Below, piece by piece: positions 1 to 6,911 of a DNA stretch of 29,844 nucleotides. Origin of the DNA: Candidatus Raymondbacteria bacterium RIFOXYA2_FULL_49_16 (GTDB lineage Bacteria > Fibrobacterota > OXYB2-FULL-49-7 > XYB2-FULL-49-35); assembly GCA_001789205.1 (NCBI GenBank), contig MFYT01000086.1, positions 1 to 29,844 of the forward strand, read 5' to 3'. Position numbers and translations under genes: made by a program. Under the pieces are notes generated by a model. The model ran no database searches, had not been told where the DNA came from, and worked only from the letters and a program-made list of their open reading frames with translations. Position 1 is the stretch's first letter; the number at the start of each line of letters is the position of its first letter.

Positions 1-344
1 CTCCCAAGCGCTACCGAGTGATTCGGCTAAATCTTGCTCGGGGAAACCTCCTTGTCTCCTTGATGATGACTCATTGCCAGGTTAACCATTTTCCCGCTCC
101 TTTTTAATATTAATTTATGATTCATGAAATCTAGGCATATTTTATATGGATTATTCCCCAATTAAGATAATGCAACTTCTCTGAAATTGATATAAATATA
201 GTCGTTCAGGGTCTATTCTATCCCAATAAATATCTAAACTAAATGATATGTGGTAAATGGGCATAAAAGGCATTCAACACATTGCCGTAAGAGGAGATAC
301 GCCTGGACAAGTGAAATATGTCGAAGTGACGAATTATTAAACAT
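1..344. other. no gene recognised; upstream region of arsR remnant
   Basis: I see no supportable gene here. The stretch from about 100 to 340 is AT-rich and has the look of a non-coding upstream region. Short reading frames on the minus strand carry no recognisable motif. An arsR gene is normally autoregulated from just upstream, so operator and promoter may lie at 150-340, but I cannot identify a clear -35/-10 pair or a convincing dyad. Confidence 0.4.
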
Positions 345-665
345 ATGAAAAATCCAGGAACAAACATGAAGGGAATAGTTTTAATCGCCAAAGCTTTGTC
401 TGATAAAAATAGAATCAAGGCCCTGATGGTGCTCTGTGGCCGCGAGGTGTGCGTTTGCCAGCTAGTAGAGTTCCTGAAGCTTGCGCCTTCTACCGTCTCC
501 AAACACATGAGTATACTTAAGGCAGCGGGTTTAGTAGAAAGCCGCAGGGATGAAAAATGGATTTATTTTTCTTGTCATGTTTTTCGGGTCACTTTTGTTG
601 ACCAGAAAGCTCAGGATTTCCTATGGAGCAGCCGTGAGTCTCTTGTTTACCGCGGCCAGCAATAA
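345..665 (+). pseudogene. arsR: ArsR-family repressor, C-terminus replaced by out-of-frame acr3 sequence
   Basis: The first ~75 residues form a typical ArsR/SmtB winged helix: ALSDKNRIKALMVL (helix 1-2), a VCVCQL segment with the CxC-type metalloid-binding cysteines at the start of the recognition region, then APSTVSKHMSILKAAGLV and the wing ending in KWIYFSC. ArsR proteins repress arsenic operons and release DNA on binding As(III). After about base 570 the reading frame no longer encodes ArsR sequence: the last ~28 residues are the acr3 gene read in the wrong frame. The usual C-terminal helix is therefore lost. A start at the second ATG (366) is also possible. The HTH and metal site are intact, so some DNA binding could remain, but I treat the gene as broken. 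Confidence 0.75.
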
Positions 666-819
666 TTTCGAGCTGGCCATTGCCGTTGCCGTTGGCGTGT
701 TCGGCATTGCCTCACAGGAGGCGTTTGCGGCTGTGGTGGGGCCGCTCATTGAAGTGCCGGTCATGATTGCATTAGTGAATGTTGCCCTGAGAATGAAAAA
801 GAATTTTTCCAGTGTTTGA
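571..819 (+). pseudogene. acr3: C-terminal fragment of an ACR3-type arsenite exporter
   Basis: In frame 1 this stretch encodes [10 protein letters not shown], then [20 protein letters not shown] and [20 protein letters not shown], the last two membrane helices of ACR3 (Bile acid:Na+ symporter superfamily) arsenite efflux permeases, ending in a natural stop at 817-819. The roughly 250 preceding codons that an ACR3 protein needs are absent; sequence upstream of ~571 belongs to arsR in a different frame. ArsR-acr3 is the standard gene order of arsenic operons, so a deletion running from the 3' end of arsR into acr3 explains the arrangement. An ATG at 550 opens the frame, but a protein made from it would have only two membrane segments and no arsenite site. 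An assembly error at this point is the alternative. Confidence 0.8.
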
Positions 820-843
820 CAAGCATATTACTATCTTTTTAAC

Positions 844-1701
844 ATGAATAAAATACGTCCTGTCAAAGAAGTGCTTCACAGCAAGCCTACAATGGAAGGC
901 GCGGGAGTGCGTCTTAACAGGGTCTTCGGGTATCATGAGGTCCCGCGGCTCGATCCTTTTTTGCTTCTCGACCATTTTGGGTCCGACAACCCTGACGATT
1001 ACATGGCCGGGTTTCCCTGGCACCCGCACCGGGGCATCGAAACTGTTACCTATATGCTCAGCGGAAGAGTGGAACACGGCGACAGCATGGGCAACAGCGG
1101 TGTCATTGGCAGCGGTGATGTGCAGTGGATGACCGCGGGAAGTGGCATTGTACACCAGGAAATGCCTAAGCAGGAAGAGGGGTTCATGCAGGGCTTTCAG
1201 CTTTGGGTCAACCTACCTGCGGCAAAGAAGATGATGGCGCCCCGGTATCGCGATGTGAACCACGATACCATTCCGGAAGTTACGCTCGATAATGGCATAC
1301 AAATCAAGATTGTTTCAGGATCCATTGGCAACAGCAATGGCCCTGTAAAAGACATTGTCGTTGACCCGTCGTTTTTTGATATCTCCATTCCCCCCAAAGC
1401 CCTTTTTACCCATCATTTTCCTAAAGAGCATACTGTTATCGCTTATATCTATGATGGGAAAGGCAATTTTGACTTTGAAAAAGAGGCGTTGTTCGGCAAG
1501 GGTCAAGCCATTCTTTTTGGCCATGACGACAGCGTTTCAATATACGCTGGCGCCGAAACACTCAGGTTTCTGCTTATTGCCGGGAAACCCATTAACGAGC
1601 CTGTTGCCTGGTATGGGCCCATTGTCATGAATACGCAGGAAGAGCTGGACCTGGCGTTCAGGGAGTATGAGGATAGTACGTTTCTGAAAAAAAGCGCCTG
1701 A
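844..1701 (+). CDS. pirin family protein (bicupin, metal-binding)
   Basis: 285 residues, normal length for a pirin. The N-terminal cupin is clear: RLDPFLLLDHFG, then FPWHPHRGIETVTYMLSG and SGIVHQEMP. H60 and H62 of HPHRG with H104 and E106 match the iron-binding 3-His/1-Glu set of pirins (H56, H58, H101, E103 in human pirin). The C-terminal cupin half follows from about residue 170. Pirins are cytoplasmic; some bacterial members have quercetin 2,3-dioxygenase activity, others act as redox or stress regulators, and the sequence does not decide between these. It starts 24 bases after the acr3 remnant and has no clear Shine-Dalgarno sequence. It probably owed its position to the ars operon or is a separate unit. 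Convergent with the next gene. Confidence 0.9.
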   Translation: MNKIRPVKEVLHSKPTMEGAGVRLNRVFGYHEVPRLDPFLLLDHFGSDNPDDYMAGFPWHPHRGIETVTYMLSGRVEHGDSMGNSGVIGSGDVQWMTAGSGIVHQEMPKQEEGFMQGFQLWVNLPAAKKMMAPRYRDVNHDTIPEVTLDNGIQIKIVSGSIGNSNGPVKDIVVDPSFFDISIPPKALFTHHFPKEHTVIAYIYDGKGNFDFEKEALFGKGQAILFGHDDSVSIYAGAETLRFLLIAGKPINEPVAWYGPIVMNTQEELDLAFREYEDSTFLKKSA

Positions 1702-1730
1702 CGTCTTTTTTTTTATTTCTCGCGGAAACC

Positions 1731-2360
1731 CTAACATATTTCCCCAGGGGCTAGCAATTCGTCGGGCATTTCTATCCTATAAATGCTGATATGCGCATGG
1801 CGGTAGGAGATAAGGAAACGGAGGTTGAGCTGCTGCACCATGCCGCAGAATTCATTAAACACGGCGTCAGGGTTTTTCTCATAGCAGTGCCGCGCAACTG
1901 TGTCAGCGGAGAGATAGTGCAGGAGCGTGCACTTTATCCTGATATTGTAAAAGACCGTGGTAAACTGCGGATTCGCGTTCAGGCTGTTTTCAACCGCGAT
2001 TTTCTGGTCAAACGTGCCTGTAATCCGAATATGTGACACATGGGCGTCGTTATGCACTTCAAATGCCTGGTCAAAATCCGCTTTCAGGCTTATCAGGGAA
2101 AAGGTGATATGGTTTTCAACCGCGGCCGTGAGGTCTTTTACCTCTGCCTCCAGTTTTTGGAAATGGGAGCCTGCACAGCCAATCGCTTCCGGCACGTGCA
2201 GGTCAAAATCGGCCAGCGAGAGTTTGTGGTTCAACAACCCGCTAAAATCCCGTGCCTGGGAAAAGACCCCATTGTTCAGTTGCATGGAAAATGAATTCTG
2301 AAAGAGGTTCTTGAACTTGTCCTTGAAATAAATATTCGTCAGCACTGAATAAGAAAACAT
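1731..2360 (-). CDS. hypothetical protein, 209 aa
   Basis: I do not recognise the family. The start at 2360 is chosen because a strong AGGAGG lies 5 bases upstream of that ATG; an ATG 14 codons earlier at 2402 has no such site. The protein has no signal peptide and no obvious membrane segment. The alternation of polar and hydrophobic residues suggests a mixed alpha/beta soluble fold; phrases such as VENHITFSLISLKADFDQAF and VHNDAHVSHIRITGTFDQ may be strands of a PilZ- or cupin-like barrel, but that is a guess. The upstream gene on the same strand is the radical SAM enzyme, 204 bases away, so co-transcription is possible. Confidence 0.6.
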   Translation of the reverse strand: MFSYSVLTNIYFKDKFKNLFQNSFSMQLNNGVFSQARDFSGLLNHKLSLADFDLHVPEAIGCAGSHFQKLEAEVKDLTAAVENHITFSLISLKADFDQAFEVHNDAHVSHIRITGTFDQKIAVENSLNANPQFTTVFYNIRIKCTLLHYLSADTVARHCYEKNPDAVFNEFCGMVQQLNLRFLISYRHAHISIYRIEMPDELLAPGEIC

Positions 2361-2564
2361 GTAGTCCTCCTGGAAAGGCCCCTTGTCAAAAAAGGTATGC
2401 AATTAGTGTGCCTTTTAAAAACTCGTTTGAAAATATTCCACGAAAGTGAAAGCTTGCGGCAAAAGGTTGAGCAGGATTAAATGTAGTGTCAACGTACGGT
2501 CAATGCTAACAAAAAACAAGGCGCAGAGCAGGCAATGCAATGGGAAAAATCTGCCTCCTGTCCT

Positions 2565-3698
2565 TCAGGGGCACGATGGATGCAAGGGACTTTTTTCCGC
2601 ATCAACCAGCGATGCCACCCATTCCCGCTCCCGCCACAGCGCGCAGCCACCTTCAGTTTCCCTGAGGCTGGCATGGCCATTGCGGATTTTTTCAAACAAC
2701 GGAGAACGCAGCGCATTTTCCAGGGAACCCTGCGCAAGGCTGCGGTCTGAAAAAGGCGCGAACGGGCAGGGTTCGAGGTCGCCTGATGCGTTGATATGAA
2801 TAAATCCCCTGCCAGCGGCAAGACATCCGCCATATTCAGCCTCGTCTCCGGGAAAAACAATGAAAAGGGCGTTGTATTGTCTATGCAATGCGGCAGCAGT
2901 TGTTGCCAACCGGGTCCTTTGTTCAATGGTTATGGCCTTGGCAGAGGCTGAATTATCGACAGGGACATATTCCACAAACACAAAAAACCGGCATCCCTCG
3001 CTATACATGGCCGATATCCAGGTAGAATTGATTGTTTCAGAAAAATTTTCACGATCTACTGTAACAGAACACCCGAATAACAGTGAGTTTTTTTTGCACA
3101 GGGCAATGGCGGATTTGCAGGCATCGTAGACCCCGCTGCCTCTGCGCGCATCAGTCGCTGTTTTGTGTCCTTCAAGACTGATGATGGGCACCACATGACG
3201 GTGGTGTCGTAATTCGCGAACCTTCTCCTCGTCCAGCAATGTGCCGTTGGTAAAAAGCGCAAAGCCCAGTGAAGGAAACTTCCTGGTCATGGAAAGAAGA
3301 TCGGGGCGGGTGAGCGGTTCGCCGCCGGCAAGAAGGACCGAAGAGACCCCCAACTTATGCGCCTCGGAGAGCAGTTCCACGAGCCGTTCCGTTTTAAGCG
3401 ACTCTTTCTTAGCAGGATGCAGCGCCTTTGCGTAACATCCGGCGCATTTCAAATTACATTTGTCGGTTACGCTCAGGATCATAAACGGCGGGACCATGAT
3501 TCCTTTTTTCTGTGATGCCAGTCTTTTTCGGGCTGATTGTATCTGTGAAATCAGGAGGAAAAAAGTTGCGCGCCACCAGGAGGGATGGAAGAGGGAAATT
3601 TTGACAATATCCTTAAAAAAGTGAAAAACGCCTTTATCCAGGAGCGTGCGCCAGTTTTCTTTCATGGGCTGTTTTTGAATTTCCGTTGATGGCTGCAT
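2565..3698 (-). CDS. radical SAM protein with C-terminal SPASM-like cysteines
   Basis: Residues ~74-92 contain the [4Fe-4S]-SAM motif CNLKCAGC (C81, C85, C88 from the ATG at 3698), preceded by the usual MILSVTDK strand; LLAGGEPLTRPDL is the GGE motif that holds SAM. The C-terminal part has GGCLAAGRGFIHINASGDLE, PCPFAP and a later GGC, the layout of a SPASM/twitch auxiliary-cluster domain. Such enzymes modify peptides, mature enzymes, or act on small molecules; the substrate cannot be told here. The N-terminal ~70 residues include an amphipathic/hydrophobic stretch (WWRATFFLLISQIQ), possibly membrane-associating. An in-frame TTG at 3725 could extend it by 9 residues; 3698 is preferred as the first ATG. 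No peptide precursor gene was seen next to it. Confidence 0.88.
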   Translation of the reverse strand: MQPSTEIQKQPMKENWRTLLDKGVFHFFKDIVKISLFHPSWWRATFFLLISQIQSARKRLASQKKGIMVPPFMILSVTDKCNLKCAGCYAKALHPAKKESLKTERLVELLSEAHKLGVSSVLLAGGEPLTRPDLLSMTRKFPSLGFALFTNGTLLDEEKVRELRHHRHVVPIISLEGHKTATDARRGSGVYDACKSAIALCKKNSLLFGCSVTVDRENFSETINSTWISAMYSEGCRFFVFVEYVPVDNSASAKAITIEQRTRLATTAAALHRQYNALFIVFPGDEAEYGGCLAAGRGFIHINASGDLEPCPFAPFSDRSLAQGSLENALRSPLFEKIRNGHASLRETEGGCALWREREWVASLVDAEKSPLHPSCP

Positions 3699-3815
3699 AG
3701 GGGTTATTTTCTTTCTTAATAACAAAACATCACTGCATTTTCCATGCCAATGTGTAATTCGCAGAATTATCAGGGAAAATCTTTTTTCCTGCTTTCTACA
3801 GTCTAAAATATATCG

Positions 3816-3842
3816 TTTTGATATATCAAAAGTATCTATAAT
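3816..3842 (+). promoter_or_regulatory. 16-bp perfect palindrome and -10-like hexamer upstream of the 3860 gene
   Basis: TTTTGATATATCAAAA (3816-3831) is a perfect inverted repeat, followed at 3837-3842 by TATAAT. The -10-like element ends 17 bases before the ATG at 3860. The palindrome overlaps where a -35 would be, as expected for a repressor operator, and lies in the divergent spacer with the radical SAM gene. Which protein binds is unknown. Confidence 0.4.
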
Positions 3843-3859
3843 GTATATTATTCACTATT

Positions 3860-4219
3860 ATGGGTATATTCAACAGTCTAAAGGCTACAGCCGTTGGCCT
3901 CAAGGATACGGCAGTTTCAATGGCCGCAAAAAAGGTCTTTCAGGACATGATGAGGGACTTTGGCGAAGTGCGGGAGTGTGTCATTGATTCCCAAAGCAAG
4001 CGCGTGGTGGTTTCGCTGCACCTGAAAGGGGAGGCTGAGTCATGGGATATTACGCTTGGGGACTATGAGATCAGGACCAGTGACGGGAAGACCTACATTA
4101 GGTTTAATTCCATTGAAGCGTCCCGCGAGTGGATACGGCTTGTGTTTGAACGGTTTCTCCGCATGCGCAGTTTTGAGATACCAGGGGAATACGCTTCGCT
4201 GATAGAAAAACTGGTCTAA
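3860..4219 (+). CDS. hypothetical protein, 119 aa; its 3' end is duplicated at 6126-6204
   Basis: Unknown family. The N-terminal ~35 residues are predicted helical (LKATAVGLKDTAVSMAAKKV), the middle is beta-rich (RVVVSLHLKGEAESWDITLGDYEIRT) and the end returns to helix (REWIRLVFERFLRMRSFEIP). No signal peptide. The centre resembles a small lipid- or ligand-binding sheet, but I name no function. Its last 26 codons recur almost base for base 2 kb downstream, on the far side of the AbiE toxin-antitoxin pair, as the end of a truncated second copy. Base composition is nearer to the core genes than to the AT-rich island. It converges with the toxin gene 8 bases later. Confidence 0.65.
   Translation: MGIFNSLKATAVGLKDTAVSMAAKKVFQDMMRDFGEVRECVIDSQSKRVVVSLHLKGEAESWDITLGDYEIRTSDGKTYIRFNSIEASREWIRLVFERFLRMRSFEIPGEYASLIEKLV
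4130..4208 (+). repeat. direct repeat, left copy (3' end of the 3860 gene)
   Basis: This 79-bp stretch matches 6126-6204 in the same orientation and the same reading frame with 4 mismatches, including 44 identical bases in a row (4136-4179 versus 6132-6175). The two copies bracket the AbiE module. Homologous recombination between them would remove about 2 kb and leave an intact open reading frame. Confidence 0.9.
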
Positions 4220-4227
4220 GTCTTTTT

Positions 4228-5154
4228 TCATTGTGGATATAGCAATTCCATTAGTTTTCTCAAAGCTATTTGATGCTTATCCTTTGGCATCCTACTCAAG
4301 TTTTCAAGTTTCCATCTTACGGCTGGCATGTCCTTGACTCCCGGGACTTTAAGAAATTCCCATTGAGGATCGCCTTTCTTGAAGGAAATTAGGAACTGTT
4401 TCTGTTCATCCGTTATGTGACCGTGCATTTCAAGAACAAGATTCTGTCGGGCTTGTTCCAGCATGTGGGCTGAAACCGGATAAGCAGTCATTTTTTGGAA
4501 TTCCATAATAGCAGTTGGCCTCAAAGGCAGCTGTTTTGGAGCTAAAAGCTCGGCAATAGGACGGTCGTCGCTGATTAAATAAACCAGAAACGCCCCCCAT
4601 GTTTTTTCGTCTATGCCTTCGTTTTTCAACAGTAAGTCAATATCAAAGAGATCGCGGGGGTTTTGCCTGTGCAATGCAGCGCATATTTTGCCCGCATATA
4701 AATCGGCAAACGAAACGACCTGCATAGAAACAAAACCGAATTGCTCTTTTGCCGCTGCACTCATTTCCAGGATACGGCAGGGATGCACTGTTCCTCGTAT
4801 GACCGGAGAGACCTCGATTTTCACCTGCGCGTTCTGTGCGTACACCACTTTTTTAACGCAATGCTGTAGCGAATCGCGCAGGGGAAGCGAATCAACTCTG
4901 GCCGAGGGAATGTCGCGGCATATCCGTTGTTCAATACGAAGCAATGCCTGTGAGATATTGCTCAGCGTTTCAACCCTTGTCTTAAGTGGTAAATACACAA
5001 GATCAATATCCACGGATAGACGCGGCATGTTCCGAACAAATAGATTAATCGCCGTACCGCCTTTAAGCGCGAATTCTTTTTCTTCGGAAATATACGGAAG
5101 CAGACGCACTAGAAGTTGAACCTGCTGGAAGTAGCCAGAGTTTTCAAGCGCCAT
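4228..5154 (-). CDS. abiEii: AbiEii/AbiGii-type nucleotidyltransferase toxin
   Basis: 308 residues. The nucleotidyltransferase signature is near the start: LKGGTAINLF (about 30-39) followed by RLSVDIDLVY, where the two aspartates of DID (49 and 51) are the metal ligands of the DNA polymerase beta-like fold. Family members act as toxins of type IV or related TA systems; characterised relatives (MenT, AbiEii) transfer nucleotides, and some block tRNA acceptor ends. The start at 5154 is chosen because AGGAG precedes this ATG by a suitable distance and it overlaps the last codons of the antitoxin gene by 11 bases, the usual antitoxin-then-toxin arrangement with translational coupling. No frameshift or internal stop; the pair appears functional. 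Confidence 0.88.
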   Translation of the reverse strand: MALENSGYFQQVQLLVRLLPYISEEKEFALKGGTAINLFVRNMPRLSVDIDLVYLPLKTRVETLSNISQALLRIEQRICRDIPSARVDSLPLRDSLQHCVKKVVYAQNAQVKIEVSPVIRGTVHPCRILEMSAAAKEQFGFVSMQVVSFADLYAGKICAALHRQNPRDLFDIDLLLKNEGIDEKTWGAFLVYLISDDRPIAELLAPKQLPLRPTAIMEFQKMTAYPVSAHMLEQARQNLVLEMHGHITDEQKQFLISFKKGDPQWEFLKVPGVKDMPAVRWKLENLSRMPKDKHQIALRKLMELLYPQ

Positions 5155-5917
5155 TGTGCTGCTCCTGTACGACAATCTGGTATTTCGAATCGAGGTGTCC
5201 GCCCTTTTCAATGACACGCTTCCCTTTCCCTAGATTAACGGATTCAATTTTCAGTTTTTCAAACCACGGCAAACCAGTCTTTTCCGCCAGATATAAAAAG
5301 AGACGTTTGGTCCGTATATTATTGCAGGCAAGCAGCAACTCCGTCAACCGGTCCGGCCTCAGTAGTGTAGCGCCTTCCATAATTCGACTGGCATGTTCAA
5401 CGGTAACTGTTTTTGGAACCAGGCTCACCAATTCGAGCATTGCACGCTCTATTACAGAGACGTGCAATGGCCATGGAAGTTTTGGCCAGTCCCAGTCTTG
5501 GATGTATTCTTGGGAGACATTCTTGAGGAACAATGTGTTTGGCCATATTTTTAAAGTTGCCGCAAGATCCAATTTGTTAAACCAGACATTAGTTTTTTGA
5601 ACATTACTCACATACAGGACCACGTCGGGCTTTTCAGTCATAGGGATATAGTGGGCAAAACCTTGCAGTTGCAGTGAGGTAAGCCCTCCCACATGCAATT
5701 CAAGGCCCCCGAAATGGCTGGCTGAAACTACCGCGTCCTGCCATTGAGGCAGCCTTCCTGGACGTCTGTAGACGCCGCGAGATATACTGTTAAGCCAGCT
5801 GTTTTTTACATACTGGGTTACTAACGAGGCCGAATACCCTTGGTTGCGGAGCCATTTTGCGCCAACAACAGCTCCTTCAGGCAAAGCTAATGTTAATTGG
5901 TTTAGCTTATTCTTCAT
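5144..5917 (-). CDS. abiEi: AbiEi-family antitoxin / transcriptional autorepressor
   Basis: 257 residues. The N-terminal ~55 residues form a winged helix (GAVVGAKWLRNQGYSASLVT, SISRGVYRRPG), the DNA-binding domain of AbiEi antitoxins; the central and C-terminal part (VGGLTSLQLQGFAHYI, RAMLELV, KRLFLYLAEK) is the antitoxicity domain of the family. AbiEi represses its own operon by binding inverted repeats upstream and neutralises AbiEii without, as far as is known, forming a stable complex. It is the first gene of the operon and overlaps the toxin. The promoter region carries a perfect 15-bp palindrome (5984-5998). Confidence 0.88.
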   Translation of the reverse strand: MKNKLNQLTLALPEGAVVGAKWLRNQGYSASLVTQYVKNSWLNSISRGVYRRPGRLPQWQDAVVSASHFGGLELHVGGLTSLQLQGFAHYIPMTEKPDVVLYVSNVQKTNVWFNKLDLAATLKIWPNTLFLKNVSQEYIQDWDWPKLPWPLHVSVIERAMLELVSLVPKTVTVEHASRIMEGATLLRPDRLTELLLACNNIRTKRLFLYLAEKTGLPWFEKLKIESVNLGKGKRVIEKGGHLDSKYQIVVQEQHNGA

Positions 5918-5937
5918 TAGGACAGTAGAAATACTCT

Positions 5938-6030
5938 ATTATAAACATAATTAAACCATAACAATTCAATAATTCATTTTTATGATAGTTAAACTATCTT
6001 ATATAAAATATAATTAAACCGATATGGTTT
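5938..6030 (-). promoter_or_regulatory. AbiE operon promoter with candidate AbiEi operators
   Basis: On the minus strand a TATAAT (plus 5938-5943) lies 20 bases before the antitoxin ATG. Upstream are a perfect palindrome GATAGTTAAACTATC (5984-5998), an 11-base direct repeat ATAATTAAACC (5947-5957 and 6010-6020), and an imperfect dyad AAACC-GATAT-GGTTT (6016-6030). Known AbiEi proteins bind paired inverted repeats in this position, so these are the likely autoregulation sites. No obvious Shine-Dalgarno precedes the antitoxin; with a start point near 5931 the leader would be very short. Confidence 0.5.
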
Positions 6031-6062
6031 CTCAAGCTAAATTTTCCGTAGGCTATAGCTAG

Positions 6063-6215
6063 GCGCCTGGAGATTATGAGGTAAGAACCAACATAGACAT
6101 CAAAGCCAATAAAGCGCCACGGGAATGGATGCGGCTTGTGTTTGAACGGTTTCTCCGCATGCGCAGTTTTGAGATCCCAGGGGAACATGCTTCGCTGATA
6201 GAAAGGATTGTTTAA
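6063..6215 (+). pseudogene. 3' fragment of a paralogue of the 3860 gene
   Basis: The reading frame from 6063 gives GDYEVRT, a divergent stretch five residues shorter than in the full gene, then PREWMRLVFERFLRMRSFEI and PGEHASLIERIV before a stop at 6213-6215. This parallels GDYEIRT ... REWIRLVFERFLRMRSFEIP ... EYASLIEKLV of the 3860 gene. A TAG at 6060-6062 closes the frame immediately upstream and no start codon is available. The first half of the gene is missing. The att-like repeat of the tRNA-Leu island begins inside its stop codon. Confidence 0.85.
6126..6204 (+). repeat. direct repeat, right copy
   Basis: Matches 4130-4208 at 75 of 79 positions. Outside this block the two gene copies are clearly diverged, so the near-identity of this block suggests either a recent recombination/gene-conversion patch or a replaced gene end brought in by an inserting element. 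Confidence 0.88.
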
Positions 6216-6228
6216 AACTGCGGAAGGG
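6214..6228 (+). repeat. att-like direct repeat, distal copy of the tRNA-Leu 3' end
   Basis: AAAACTGCGGAAGGG is identical to 11017-11031, where it spans the 3' end of tRNA-Leu and a few bases beyond. The tRNA is on the minus strand with its 3' end facing this site, so the orientation is the one expected for an element integrated at a tRNA 3' end. Confidence 0.6.
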
Positions 6229-6237
6229 AAAGTCATT

Positions 6238-6753
6238 TTAGCGTCTTTTTGCAGGTTTACCATTTTTGACTGATTCGCCTGCTTCAATGAAACAATCCAT
6301 TACGACTTTGGCTGCGCGAATACAGTATTCATTTGCTTGGGAAAATGTGTCAAACCCGTGTTCGTTCATATAGCCGAGGACAAATGCTGTTACGAATTTA
6401 TTAGGACTGTTTAACATTGCTTTCCCAATCAACCGATTGCCTTCATATGCTCCTTCCTTGTCCAAATATTGTAACATAGCTGTGGTGTTGGCGTTCGCTT
6501 TATCAATCATTCTCTGGGAAACCTTTGGGATCTTCAACCCGCTCCGATTGTGGAAAGCATCATAAAGAACAAAGAGAATGTGTAATACTTCTCCTAATTT
6601 ATCCATTGGGACATCAAGCCTTGAAAGACAAAGAACCACGGATAACAGGTTTGGTTGTTTTATGAAAATATCATCCGAAAGCCTTTCCTTGCCACACAGG
6701 TCAAGCGACTCAACATAACGGATACTTTGTGCAAGAATCGCGGCTGAAATCAT
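6238..6753 (-). CDS. hypothetical helical protein, 171 aa
   Basis: Unknown family. Almost entirely alpha-helical by composition, with no membrane segment or signal peptide; the last residues (KNGKPAKRR) are basic. AAAGGA about 8 bases before the ATG at 6753 supports the start. The upstream gene on the same strand is the 458-residue helical protein, 158 bases away, so the two could form one transcription unit. The protein looks complete. A four-helix or immunity-protein-like fold is possible but not shown. Confidence 0.6.
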   Translation of the reverse strand: MISAAILAQSIRYVESLDLCGKERLSDDIFIKQPNLLSVVLCLSRLDVPMDKLGEVLHILFVLYDAFHNRSGLKIPKVSQRMIDKANANTTAMLQYLDKEGAYEGNRLIGKAMLNSPNKFVTAFVLGYMNEHGFDTFSQANEYCIRAAKVVMDCFIEAGESVKNGKPAKRR

Positions 6754-6911
6754 TACCAGAATCCTTTAAGCTTTTTCTTCCTCATACGGCACGATTTTCC
6801 AGATTTCAGGTTTTATCATTACCTGGGAAGTCCAAATTCTCGGCATCCATAATATATAGAACGCCCTGCATAAATTCCAAGGACCAAGGTATCAAATTGT
6901 TTGCCCATTAC

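Noticed and set aside
816-844. TTGACA at 816-821 as a promoter for pirin
   Set aside because: No acceptable -10 at 16-18 bases; TTAACA overlaps the start codon.
2446-3435. Several plus-strand ORFs opposite the radical SAM gene
   Set aside because: They are antisense shadows; the minus strand has the complete radical SAM motifs.
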